A DNA stretch of 64,000 nucleotides from JABFRJ01 sp031374735 (lineage in GTDB: Bacteria > Pseudomonadota > Alphaproteobacteria > Rhizobiales > Hyphomicrobiaceae): NCBI GenBank assembly GCA_031374735.1, contig JANMGQ010000226.1, positions 6,646 to 70,645 on the forward strand. Direction: 5' to 3'. Made by a program: the position numbers and the translations under genes. Of this stretch, positions 26,924-35,126 are shown piece after piece. The notes beneath the pieces were generated by a model. That model did no database searches. It was not told the origin of the DNA and saw only the letters and a list, made by a program, of their open reading frames with translations. Each line of letters begins with the position of its first letter. Position 1 is the stretch's first letter.

Positions 26924-27877
26924 ATGCAACGCCTCGCGGCACTGACGGTGCTGGCAGCCATGGCAGCCCTGTCAGCCTTACCTGCTCGGTCGCAAGACGC
27001 CCCCCTCAAGGTCACCGTCACCATGAAACCGGTGTACGCTCTGGTGCTTCAAGTGATGGATGGCGTGGGCAAGCCGACCCTGATCGTGGATGGGGCGTCG
27101 TCACCCCACACCTACGCGCTCAAGCCATCCGATGCGAAGGCACTCAACGACGCCGACGTCGTGTTTCGCGTGTCTGAAGCTGTCGAGCCGTTTACGGCGA
27201 AAGCCGTGCGTGGCCTGCCCAAAACGGTGCAGGTCGTGACACTTGAAAATGCGCCGGGTGTGAAGCGCCTGGCCCGTCGCACCAACGCCAATTTCGAGAC
27301 CAAGGGCGGCGGTGGTCACAAAGGACACGATCACGATCATGGCGCCAAGGCCGGCGCCATGGATGGGCACATCTGGCTCGATCCGGACAATGCCAAAGCC
27401 ATTGTCGCCCACGTCGCGAAAGTGCTTGCGGAAAAGCGCCCTGCGTCAGCTGCCATCTTGCAAGCCAATGCCGCGAAAGCCACTGCGCGCCTCGATGCGC
27501 TGTCACGTGAACTTGAAACGGCGCTGAAACCGGTGGCCGGGAAGCCTTACGTCGTTTTCCACGACGCGCTGCAATACTTTGAGGCCCGTTTCGGGTTGAC
27601 GGCGGTCGGCGCTGTGACGGCGGACCCTGAAGTGCCGCCGAGCGGAAAACGGCTTGTTGATCTGCGCAAAAAAGTAGGGTCGCTTGGGGCAACTTGCGTG
27701 TTCTCGGAGCCGACGTTCGAGACCCGGGTCGGGCAGTCGATCGTCGAAGGCACCCGAGCACGCCTCGGGCAACTCGACCCTGAGGGGATCCTCATTTCCA
27801 CCGGCCCCGATGCTTACGATGCAGCGCTGCGGGCTCTGGCAAAATCTCTAACCGCCTGCCTCGCCTCGCCGTCATGA
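26924..27877 (+). CDS. znuA: Zinc ABC transporter substrate-binding protein ZnuA
   Basis: A 317-residue cluster A-I binding protein that delivers zinc to ZnuBC. The signal peptide MQRLAALTVLAAMAALSALP is cleaved near ARS-QD. Metal ligands are visible as His62 (SSPHTYALKPSDA), His149 (DGHIWLDP) and His213 (VFHDALQYFE). A His/Asp/Gly-rich loop (about 127-140; GHKGHDHDHG) is typical of ZnuA. GGAG at 26913-26916 supports the ATG at 26924. No znuB or znuC is adjacent, so the permease and ATPase must lie elsewhere. A Zur-like site is upstream. Confidence 0.9.
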   Translation: MQRLAALTVLAAMAALSALPARSQDAPLKVTVTMKPVYALVLQVMDGVGKPTLIVDGASSPHTYALKPSDAKALNDADVVFRVSEAVEPFTAKAVRGLPKTVQVVTLENAPGVKRLARRTNANFETKGGGGHKGHDHDHGAKAGAMDGHIWLDPDNAKAIVAHVAKVLAEKRPASAAILQANAAKATARLDALSRELETALKPVAGKPYVVFHDALQYFEARFGLTAVGAVTADPEVPPSGKRLVDLRKKVGSLGATCVFSEPTFETRVGQSIVEGTRARLGQLDPEGILISTGPDAYDAALRALAKSLTACLASPS

Positions 27878-28099
27878 GCGTGCCGGAGCAAGTCCCGGGA
27901 AGCACACGAGGCCGTCGCGCAGCGCTATCGCAATGGCGGTTATGCGACTCGACTGGCCGAGCTTGCGCTTGGCCCGTTCGATATGAAAGTTGACCGTTTT
28001 GCGGGACAGGTCAAGGATCGTTGCAATTTCCCAATCTGTTTTTCCGGCCAGAACCCATTGCAGGATATCGATTTCACGTTGGGTCAAGGTGTCTCGCAT
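27872..28099 (-). CDS. Stand-alone LuxR-type HTH protein
   Basis: A 75-residue protein made almost entirely of a LuxR/GerE DNA-binding domain: LTQREIDILQWVLAGKTDWEIATIL, then recognition helix SRKTVNFHIERAKRKLG. No receiver or ligand-binding domain is present, and I see no remnant of one in the 147-bp region upstream, which is AT-rich relative to its surroundings. It overlaps the znuA 3' end by 6 bp tail to tail. It may bind DNA without a sensory partner or be the remains of a larger regulator. Its targets are unknown. Confidence 0.75.
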   Translation of the reverse strand: MRDTLTQREIDILQWVLAGKTDWEIATILDLSRKTVNFHIERAKRKLGQSSRITAIAIALRDGLVCFPGLAPARS

Positions 28100-28246
28100 T
28101 GGTGGCGTCCGCTACGATTTATCGAGCTTCAAAATGCACTCAAAAGTTGCAAAAGTCATTCGATCTCGCCAAAATCGGTAAATTCTGGTGTGATTTCAGA
28201 TTTGCAACCATTACGCGCATTTTCACGTATAAGCTGACTGGCGAGG

Positions 28247-31200
28247 TTAATTACCGCCAAACAACCGCTTCTGCTCGTCCGCACTCAGCGGGCGGTAGGT
28301 CGGCTTAGGCGCGGGTGGAGCCGTCGCGGCTTTGGGTGCAGGAACGGCCGGCAGTACGGCCGGCGTCTCCGCCGGTTGCGGCACGGTAACGGCGGTCGAG
28401 GGCTGGGTGGCAATCGGAAAAGATGGTGCTACCGACGGGAGTTGCTCTGGAGGCAGCAGCTGCGTGCGCCGCTCAAGCTCCAGTTTGTCTTTCTCCTTGT
28501 CGTCCTGCTTGCGCAAACGTTCGAGCTCGAGTGTATCGCGCTCGAGTTTACGCACGGCAAGTTCACGCTCAAGCGCATCCGACGAGGTCTCGACTTTGGG
28601 GCGGTGCAGCGCACCGGCGCGCGCGGCGAATGTCACAACCACCGGCGGCAGCGTGGGCTCCGTGGATGCAGGCCCGCCCGGCGCTGCAACGGTCGGCGCC
28701 CAGCTCGCAGCAGACGTTGCCTTGGGCACCGCTTCGATGCGATTGGATCCAACAAATTCCAGCGTCGAGAGGTCGAGCGTCAACGTCATGGCGGTACGAC
28801 CGGCTGGTGTATCGAGAGTTTGCGTGGGGACACCAGCAACGCCACGCATCACTGTGATCGGGATCGAGCGACCCGATAGGCCAACGGCTGTCGATGCGGC
28901 CGGCACATCCGTGAGAGCCTTGCGCAGCGTAGCTGCAAGACCATCGGCCGGCCCCTTCAACGCGGCATCGAGCGCCTCGGCAAGGGCTGCGGGTGTCAGC
29001 CCGCGAACGCGAACATCACCAATCGTCACACTGCCGCGGCCAACGAGTACGCCCGCCAGATCTTGGGGCGACAGGCCCTTGCCCGACGCCGTGAGCGTAC
29101 CGCTGATCGGTCCGGATACCGAGGCGGGCTTGCCGTCTCCGCTTGTCATGAGGGCAAGATCCCCACTCCCGAGTCGGATCAACAATGTGCCGGCTGTGCC
29201 GCCGTCCGTGTCCTGCTCAAGTTTTAGCCCACCCGTCCAAAGCCCGCCGCCGCCGCGGGCCTCAAAGTCGCGCACATCGGCACGGTTTGGCCCGAAGGCA
29301 AACGTGAAGCGCGCAGCGTCCAAACCAAGCTCGGCCGCCAGAACCAGGCGATTGGCATAGACCGACACCTCGCCATCAAGCTTGGTGAACGCATCCAGCG
29401 CGAAACGGGTCTCGGGCCACGTTGTTGGCGGGCGCTGCCCCGACGGCTCCGGCTGGACGAGTGCAGCAAGCGCGCTCGACAGATGCAGCCGCGAGACATC
29501 GACAGCGCCCGTCAGCCGCTGTGTATCGCCCGTTGCCACGATCTGCAGATCGCCACCAAAGCCGGCCTCGCCGATCCGGCCCGTGATCCCAGAAATGCGG
29601 ATGCCATCGGCCGTGGTCTCGATACGCGCGCGCAGCGCTGTCGCATTTCCACCCAGCGTGAGGCGCGGGGACGCGCGCCAAAACCGGCGCAAGGTTTGAA
29701 TGTCGTTCGCCTCAAGCGCGACGTCGCCAGCCAGATCGAGCGGCGGCAACGAACCGGAGGCGGGCGCAACGCCGCGAGTCGTTGCCTTGCCGCGATAGCT
29801 GATTTTCAGGCCATCGGCCGTCCACGTGGCAAGGCTTGCCAAACCTCGATCCGGAACACCGCTCGCATCGACCGCGATCTCGACGGCCGCGCGCCCGGAC
29901 GGCTCCACCGGCTTGAGGCCGAACAACGCGTCGAGCACATTTTCTGCGTCCACGCCGCGCAAAGAGCTAGACACATCAAGCCGCGCTGTGCGTGCCGTTT
30001 TGACGCCTTTGCTGAAATCAGCTTTGAGGCGCATGTGTGTGGCCGCCAGATCACCGTCAGCCAGGACTGAGACAGGGGCCTCTGCCGCGAGGCCGAAGGT
30101 TACTGTTCCCGCAAGCTTGAGCGGCACCAGCGTAGGCCAGCGGTTTCGCTCAGGCAGCGCATCGGCGGGCAAGCCGAGCACATCAACCAAGGCCCCCAGG
30201 GCCGCCGCATCACGCGCGGACACGACGCCGCGGAGTGCGCCGAGCGGCTGTGCTGCCGTTGTCGGCATGTCGCCCTCGAGGTCGACGGTAACGCCGTTGT
30301 CCGTCGACAATCGCAAGTGCTCGATCCGCACGCGGCCATTGCGCATCTCGATGTCGGCAGACGCATCCTGATAGGTCGCGGTCGGCAAGATCAGTTGTCC
30401 GGCGCGCACACGGTACACCGCGTCGAGATCGTTCGTAGCGGGGCTGAGAGCTGCGCCTGCCGACAGATACCCGAGCAATGGGCTCTTGCCGCCGACCGGC
30501 GCCGTCGGCAACAGCGCGCGCAGATCGACCTGTGGTCCTTCAACCAGGATCGAGACCTCGCGGCGCGCGCCCCATTTGTAGCCGAGTTCACCTTGAACAA
30601 TCGTGCCTGCGAGTTCGCCAACGAACTCTTTCGCGAGCACGCCGCCCGGCGCTGCACTGAGTTTGGAGCGCATGGCGAAACGGCCATCGCGCGCTGGATC
30701 GAGGACAAAGCCACCGGCCGTTGACCAGGACAGGAACCGTGCAAGGCTCGCCCCGCGCAAAACGATATCGCCGTTGAAGGCTGTCTCCTCACCGAAGCCG
30801 GTCATCAGACCCTTCAGATCGGCGCGTGAGCCGCCCGGCAGGCCAATGCGCATTTCCTGAATGTTGGTTTCGCCACTGCGGCCCGTCAGAACGAGGCGTA
30901 ATCCGCTCACTGGCTCGGCCCCGAGGTTGGCCTGCTCGACGTCGAGCATCAGCGAGGCCTGCCCTTGCTCCGGTGCGAAGCCATTCAGCCGAGTTGCAAG
31001 GGTGATCAAACCGCTCACGGGTCCATGTTTCTGGTCAGATTTCTGCGCAGCCACGTTGGATTGGCCCGGCAGCACCGGACCGACGCCGATCAACTGGTCG
31101 ATATCGAGCCACTTGGCCGCAAGCGCGGCACGCACGTTCATGACCTCGCCAAGATCGAACTCCGCCTCGCCCGTCAAAATTTGCGGGCGCCCCATGCGCT

Positions 31201-32110
31201 CGAAGGCAAGCGTCAGGTTGGCAAGCTTGACGAGGCGGGTGTCGGCACTCAGGGCCGCCTTGACCTCGACCGGCGCCTCGTCGGATTTCGCCGCTCCACC
31301 AGCGGGGGCGGCTCCGGGGCTCGAGGCAAACTGCGGCAATGGGACCTGCGCCGTCAACTCGCCTTCGATCCGCGGGCCAGCTCCAAGATCCGCTGCCCTA
31401 GCATCGAACGTGTAGGCGGCGCCTGTGTCGAGATGTTTCAAGCCCGCCTTGAAGCGCACGCTGCCGTCGGGCTCAGGCTTCACTGTCGTCAATCGCAATT
31501 CGCGGCGATTACCCTCAAGGCCGAATACGCCACGAAACCGATAAGGCCCATCAAGGGCTGTTGCCGAAAACTCGCCGTCAATAGCCTCTAGTCGCAGCCG
31601 TTCCACGCGGCCCGCACCGTTGACGGCAAGAATACCCCCCTCGATGCGCACCGATTGCAGCGCCACGTCGGTCGGCATAAACGGCAGCCGGCTGGCGCTG
31701 CTGCCGATACTTGCCCAGTTGCCGCGGCCTTGATCGTCGTAGACCAGATTTAGGACAGGTCGCTTCAGCACAATTTCGTTCGCCTGCAGCGCGCCACGAA
31801 ACAGGGGGGCGATGGCGAGGGTTCCGCTGATGGCGTCCGCACGGAAAAATGGCTCGCCCGAATTGGCCTCGATGTCGGCGATGCGGATCTGTTCAACGGA
31901 GAATGTCGGCGTCGGCAGGAGACGCACCTGCACCTGACCACCGACGCGCACATCACGGCCGAGGAGACGCGTGGCCTCTTCTTCGATCATGCCACGATAG
32001 CTGTTCCAGTCGATGACGCGCGGGCCCGCGAACAGCGCCGTCATGACCGCAATCAGGAAAACGGCAATGGCGACCAGGATGTTGTTCAACGCCACGCTCC
32101 CCGGTTGCAT
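28247..32110 (-). CDS. AsmA family protein
   Basis: A 1287-residue envelope protein. A single N-terminal membrane anchor (NNILVAIAVFLIAVMTALFAGP) is followed by the AsmA signature IDWNSYRGMIEEEATRLLGRDV and LLPTPTFSVEQIRIAD; long beta-rich repeats then fill the periplasmic part, with the AsmA-like C-terminal segment (SGTLTASGKGLSPQDLAGVLVGRGSVTIGDV). AsmA-like proteins are thought to help move phospholipids toward the outer membrane. The C terminus has a charged coiled-coil-like stretch (ELAVRKLERDTLELERLRKQ) and a Pro-rich tail. The start is taken at the ATG 32110; a TTG 21 bases further in with GGGGAG upstream is possible. Confidence 0.85.
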   Translation of the reverse strand: MQPGSVALNNILVAIAVFLIAVMTALFAGPRVIDWNSYRGMIEEEATRLLGRDVRVGGQVQVRLLPTPTFSVEQIRIADIEANSGEPFFRADAISGTLAIAPLFRGALQANEIVLKRPVLNLVYDDQGRGNWASIGSSASRLPFMPTDVALQSVRIEGGILAVNGAGRVERLRLEAIDGEFSATALDGPYRFRGVFGLEGNRRELRLTTVKPEPDGSVRFKAGLKHLDTGAAYTFDARAADLGAGPRIEGELTAQVPLPQFASSPGAAPAGGAAKSDEAPVEVKAALSADTRLVKLANLTLAFERMGRPQILTGEAEFDLGEVMNVRAALAAKWLDIDQLIGVGPVLPGQSNVAAQKSDQKHGPVSGLITLATRLNGFAPEQGQASLMLDVEQANLGAEPVSGLRLVLTGRSGETNIQEMRIGLPGGSRADLKGLMTGFGEETAFNGDIVLRGASLARFLSWSTAGGFVLDPARDGRFAMRSKLSAAPGGVLAKEFVGELAGTIVQGELGYKWGARREVSILVEGPQVDLRALLPTAPVGGKSPLLGYLSAGAALSPATNDLDAVYRVRAGQLILPTATYQDASADIEMRNGRVRIEHLRLSTDNGVTVDLEGDMPTTAAQPLGALRGVVSARDAAALGALVDVLGLPADALPERNRWPTLVPLKLAGTVTFGLAAEAPVSVLADGDLAATHMRLKADFSKGVKTARTARLDVSSSLRGVDAENVLDALFGLKPVEPSGRAAVEIAVDASGVPDRGLASLATWTADGLKISYRGKATTRGVAPASGSLPPLDLAGDVALEANDIQTLRRFWRASPRLTLGGNATALRARIETTADGIRISGITGRIGEAGFGGDLQIVATGDTQRLTGAVDVSRLHLSSALAALVQPEPSGQRPPTTWPETRFALDAFTKLDGEVSVYANRLVLAAELGLDAARFTFAFGPNRADVRDFEARGGGGLWTGGLKLEQDTDGGTAGTLLIRLGSGDLALMTSGDGKPASVSGPISGTLTASGKGLSPQDLAGVLVGRGSVTIGDVRVRGLTPAALAEALDAALKGPADGLAATLRKALTDVPAASTAVGLSGRSIPITVMRGVAGVPTQTLDTPAGRTAMTLTLDLSTLEFVGSNRIEAVPKATSAASWAPTVAAPGGPASTEPTLPPVVVTFAARAGALHRPKVETSSDALERELAVRKLERDTLELERLRKQDDKEKDKLELERRTQLLPPEQLPSVAPSFPIATQPSTAVTVPQPAETPAVLPAVPAPKAATAPPAPKPTYRPLSADEQKRLFGGN

Positions 32111-32440
32111 CGAAACGTTAAAAGCGAGTGCCACACTTTGGCACACGGACCTGGGTTGCGTATAGCCGCTCGCCTGCGTGCCCGGAACCGTCATTCGCGT
32201 CAGACCTGTGAGTTACCGCGAACACGTCGGCGGTTCTATGACGGCCGAGATGCAATCGCCCCGGACGACGAAGCTGTTATGCCCGCTTGGACCAGGGCGC
32301 CCCGTCCTCGCCGCTCACGGGTGGACGACGTCGCGACGTTCATAAGCTTCGCGCTGGGCTGCCTTGACGTTGGCGGGGTGAATGCGTTTGGGATCTACAG
32401 ATCGACCCGAGTTCATATCCAACCCGTATGGAGCACCGCC
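32111..32440. other. Divergent intergenic region between AsmA and SDR genes
   Basis: This 330-bp region must carry promoters for both genes. The only clear structure is a perfect dyad gtgcca-cactt-tggcac at 32128-32144, close to the AsmA gene start, which could be an operator. The frame open through here on the plus strand lacks coding character. Confidence 0.4.
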
Positions 32441-33250
32441 ATGAGCGTCGACACGATGCTGATGTACCAGCGCCTGTTCGATTTGACGGGCCGGACAGCC
32501 TTGGTCGTCGGCGGCGGGTCCGGCATCGGTGAAGCCGCCTGTCTTGGGCTGGCGGCCCATGGCGCCTCGTGTGCCGTCGCCGATATGAACGCCGATGGCG
32601 CGCAAAGGGTCGCGAAGTCGATCGTCGAGACGGGCGGACGGGCCCAGGCTTTCACTGTGGACGTGCGGAATAAGGTCGAGGTCGAAAAACTGGTCGCCGA
32701 CGTCATTGCGCAGTTCGGGGCAATCGATGCTTTGCTCGCGACACCGGCCATTAACATCCGCAAGCGCTTCCTTGATTACACAGATGATGAGATCGACCGC
32801 GTGCTGGATCTCAATTTGAAGGGCACGTTCCGCCTTGCACGCAGCGTCGGCCGCCACATGGTCACGCGCGGACGCGGCAGCATCATTCTCATGTCGTCGA
32901 TGCGCGCCGTGAACGTCGAGCCGGGCCAGAGTGTCTACGCCGCGACCAAAGCGGCGCTGTCACAGTTCACGCGCGGATTGGCGGTCGAATTTGGCGAGAG
33001 CGGCGTCAGGGTCAACGCCTTGGCGCCAGGCATTATCGCGACGCCCCTGACGGCCCCCATCACGTCGAAGCCGGAATGGAAGGCGGCGTACGCGGCACGC
33101 TGTGCCCTCAACCGCTGGGCGGATCCGTCTGAAATGGCGGGCCCCGTCCTGTTTCTCGCGTCGGACGCCTCAAGCTATGTCACGGGGACGACGTTGTTCG
33201 CAGACGCCGGCTGGACGGCGATCGACGGCCGCTTCAAGCCGCCGGTGTAG
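32441..33250 (+). CDS. Short-chain dehydrogenase/reductase (SDR) family oxidoreductase
   Basis: A 269-residue classical SDR. The cofactor motif is LVVGGGSGIGEAACLGLA, the catalytic Ser lies in IILMSSMRAV, and the Tyr/Lys pair in SVYAATKAALSQ; VRVNALAPGIIATPL and the C-terminal FLASDASSYVTGTTLFADAGW are standard. VADMNADG after the second strand suggests NAD(H) use. GGAG sits nine bases before the ATG at 32441, and the longer frame from 32105 has no family residues. The substrate is unknown, and no pathway partner adjoins it except the unrelated biosynthetic operon that converges 58 bp downstream. Confidence 0.88.
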   Translation: MSVDTMLMYQRLFDLTGRTALVVGGGSGIGEAACLGLAAHGASCAVADMNADGAQRVAKSIVETGGRAQAFTVDVRNKVEVEKLVADVIAQFGAIDALLATPAINIRKRFLDYTDDEIDRVLDLNLKGTFRLARSVGRHMVTRGRGSIILMSSMRAVNVEPGQSVYAATKAALSQFTRGLAVEFGESGVRVNALAPGIIATPLTAPITSKPEWKAAYAARCALNRWADPSEMAGPVLFLASDASSYVTGTTLFADAGWTAIDGRFKPPV

Positions 33251-33308
33251 GCGCAGCCAAGCGCCTTTCTTCACGCCGACGTGCGCCGTTGCGCAGCTAG
33301 GCCGTGGC

Positions 33309-34457
33309 TCAGTCTGCAGATGGTGCGAATGGGTTGTCCTTGTCACCTGTGCGCGAGTAGGTACGTCCGCACTGGTAGCGGTCCCATGACCGTCTGATCG
33401 CTGCAACACCTGGGAGTGCAGAGCTATTGCGAAAGGCCGTGTACGCCGGACAGACCTTGTCCCGCATCAGATCTCGGCAAGCCGCCATGTCCATTCGGGC
33501 CGCCGCATGCGCGCGCTGGCCGTAGACGGTAGCGAATGCCCAGGCGCGCGATTGCAGCGAACGCGCCGCTTCTGCAGACAGGCCTGAGGGCGCTTTCGCA
33601 CCTTCAGGCGTGCGTCCGTAGAGGACGGCGAAGTGCACAAGGCCCATGTAGTACCGGCCGATGTCGCTCATGTGCACATCGTCAGAAAACAAGAGACCTA
33701 CTCGGGCGCCGACTGTGCTGGCCGTCAGACCCGGAACCTTGTTATCGCGCAGAGCGGCAACAAGTTCGGCGAGTGCGCTTGCGCCCGGCAGAACGCGGAT
33801 GCGCTGTGTCCTGGCAGATGCCGCGAGATCAAGATTGGCGCGGCTGGCGACGCACTCCCACATGGCCGAAACCGCCCGCTCATAGGCGATCCACGGATCA
33901 GGTGCATCGTGATCTAGGCCGAGCCACGTGTGATAGAAGAAGATCTCGGTCGCGGGGTTTGCCTCCAGGACGCGTTTGGAAATGTCGACCAGATAATGCG
34001 CTGTGCGCTCCGTGCGTGCGATCGCTGGAAGATCATGCCGCTCCGTCACGACGAGTGCATCGTATTTTTCGCCTGGTGGCAACCGGCTTGGTTGCTTGAG
34101 TTCTGCCGCGACATCGAGTCCGCTGCCGTTGCGGTTCTGGCCGGCCTTGTAGCCACTCCAGTCGGATGCCTGCGGTAGCTCGCCCTTGGTGCGTTGGCGC
34201 AGCAGGGAATAGCCCTTCACCTGCACTTCGAAAGTCATGCGGAGCCCGAGAGAGAGTGCAATCTGTTCCACGACTTCGGGGATGCCTTCACTCAGGCTGT
34301 GACCAGAATAGAAGGCGCGAACATGATCTTTGCGCACCCACCCGGACGGACCAGCCACATGTTGGTTTCCTTGACTCATGGCAGGTCCTCCAAAGAGTGC
34401 GCTGACGACAAAAGCGAGAGCGACTGCGCGCGGCCATGTGAGGCTGAGACATCTCAT
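33309..34457 (-). CDS. Secreted SGNH/GDSL-like hydrolase at the end of the PKS/NRPS operon
   Basis: A 382-residue protein with a signal peptide (LTWPRAVALAFVVSALFG, cleaved near AMS-QG), so probably periplasmic. AFYSGHSLSEGIPE resembles SGNH block I with His in place of Asp (GHSLS), and FSDDVHMSDIGRYYMG resembles block V with the Asp-x-x-His pair, so an esterase or acyl-transfer role is plausible. FFYHTWLGLD is also conserved-looking. Its start overlaps the phosphopantetheinyl transferase stop (ATGA), tying it to that operon. It may trim or acylate the exported product; this is inference. Confidence 0.6.
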   Translation of the reverse strand: MRCLSLTWPRAVALAFVVSALFGGPAMSQGNQHVAGPSGWVRKDHVRAFYSGHSLSEGIPEVVEQIALSLGLRMTFEVQVKGYSLLRQRTKGELPQASDWSGYKAGQNRNGSGLDVAAELKQPSRLPPGEKYDALVVTERHDLPAIARTERTAHYLVDISKRVLEANPATEIFFYHTWLGLDHDAPDPWIAYERAVSAMWECVASRANLDLAASARTQRIRVLPGASALAELVAALRDNKVPGLTASTVGARVGLLFSDDVHMSDIGRYYMGLVHFAVLYGRTPEGAKAPSGLSAEAARSLQSRAWAFATVYGQRAHAAARMDMAACRDLMRDKVCPAYTAFRNSSALPGVAAIRRSWDRYQCGRTYSRTGDKDNPFAPSAD

Positions 34458-35122
34458 GGCATGCGCTCCATCGTGATCGTGGCAACGCTCGCGAAGTGGC
34501 CGTCGCCGATTGCGAAGCGCCCGTGGATGCGATCGTACATGCTGAACGGTCCCGCGGCGCGCTGATAGACGGCAGTAAACGCCTTGCCAGGTGCGTCGAC
34601 TTCAATCGCGAAGTCGGCAAACTCCAACATAGTCGCACTGATCGGATACTGGCACTTGAATGCGGCCTCCTTCATGCAGAATAGGACGTGAGCTGCATGT
34701 TCGGGCGACAGATGACACGCTCGCACCACTCTCGCCTGTTCGTCTGCCGTGCACACGGAAGACCAAAGATCAGCAGGCAGCCCATCTGCAGGCTCGAGGT
34801 CGATACCAACAGACGCAAATCCCTGGTCGCGACGCGCCACGGCCGCAGCCGTCCACGCGTCGGTATGTGTAATGCTGCCAACCAAGCCCTGCGGCCACAA
34901 TGGCGTGCGGTCACGTTGGCAGGGTAGCGCCACAGGTGCATGTCCAAGGGCTGCCATCGCCTGGCGCGCGCACGCGCGGCCTGCTGCGAACTCGCGACGG
35001 CGGCGTGGGACGGCCATCGCAACGCTCGCGGCCTCCTCTATCGGAAGCTCCGGCGAGTTGCCACTGAGCGGGGCTTCCACGACAGCGATGCGCTCATCCA
35101 GAAAAGCCGCAAAAAAGCTCAT
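34454..35122 (-). CDS. Sfp/EntD-type 4'-phosphopantetheinyl transferase
   Basis: Transfers the phosphopantetheine arm of CoA to the carrier-protein serines of the neighbouring PKS and NRPS. The 222-residue protein shows CQRDRTPLWPQGLVGSITHT, the Mg-binding VGIDLEP and the closing FCMKEAAFKCQYP (K-E-x3-K), all PPTase signatures. The ATG at 35122 lies 4 bp after the NRPS stop, which together with a better family fit decides the start over the upstream ATG at 35194. The stop overlaps the SGNH gene by 4 bp. Its presence in the operon implies that the PKS/NRPS is functional. Confidence 0.92.
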   Translation of the reverse strand: MSFFAAFLDERIAVVEAPLSGNSPELPIEEAASVAMAVPRRRREFAAGRACARQAMAALGHAPVALPCQRDRTPLWPQGLVGSITHTDAWTAAAVARRDQGFASVGIDLEPADGLPADLWSSVCTADEQARVVRACHLSPEHAAHVLFCMKEAAFKCQYPISATMLEFADFAIEVDAPGKAFTAVYQRAAGPFSMYDRIHGRFAIGDGHFASVATITMERMP

Positions 35123-35126
35123 GGGC

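Noticed and set aside
28332..29360. 342-codon open frame on the plus strand
   Set aside because: Antisense to the AsmA gene; low-complexity Ser/Ala/Arg translation.
32120..32160. Sigma-54-like TGGCAC elements near the AsmA gene start
   Set aside because: Neither TGGCAC has a TTGC element at the required spacing on either strand.
32105..32440. N-terminal extension of the SDR protein
   Set aside because: The frame is open but the residues are unlike any SDR; GGAG and the ATG at 32441 fit the true start.
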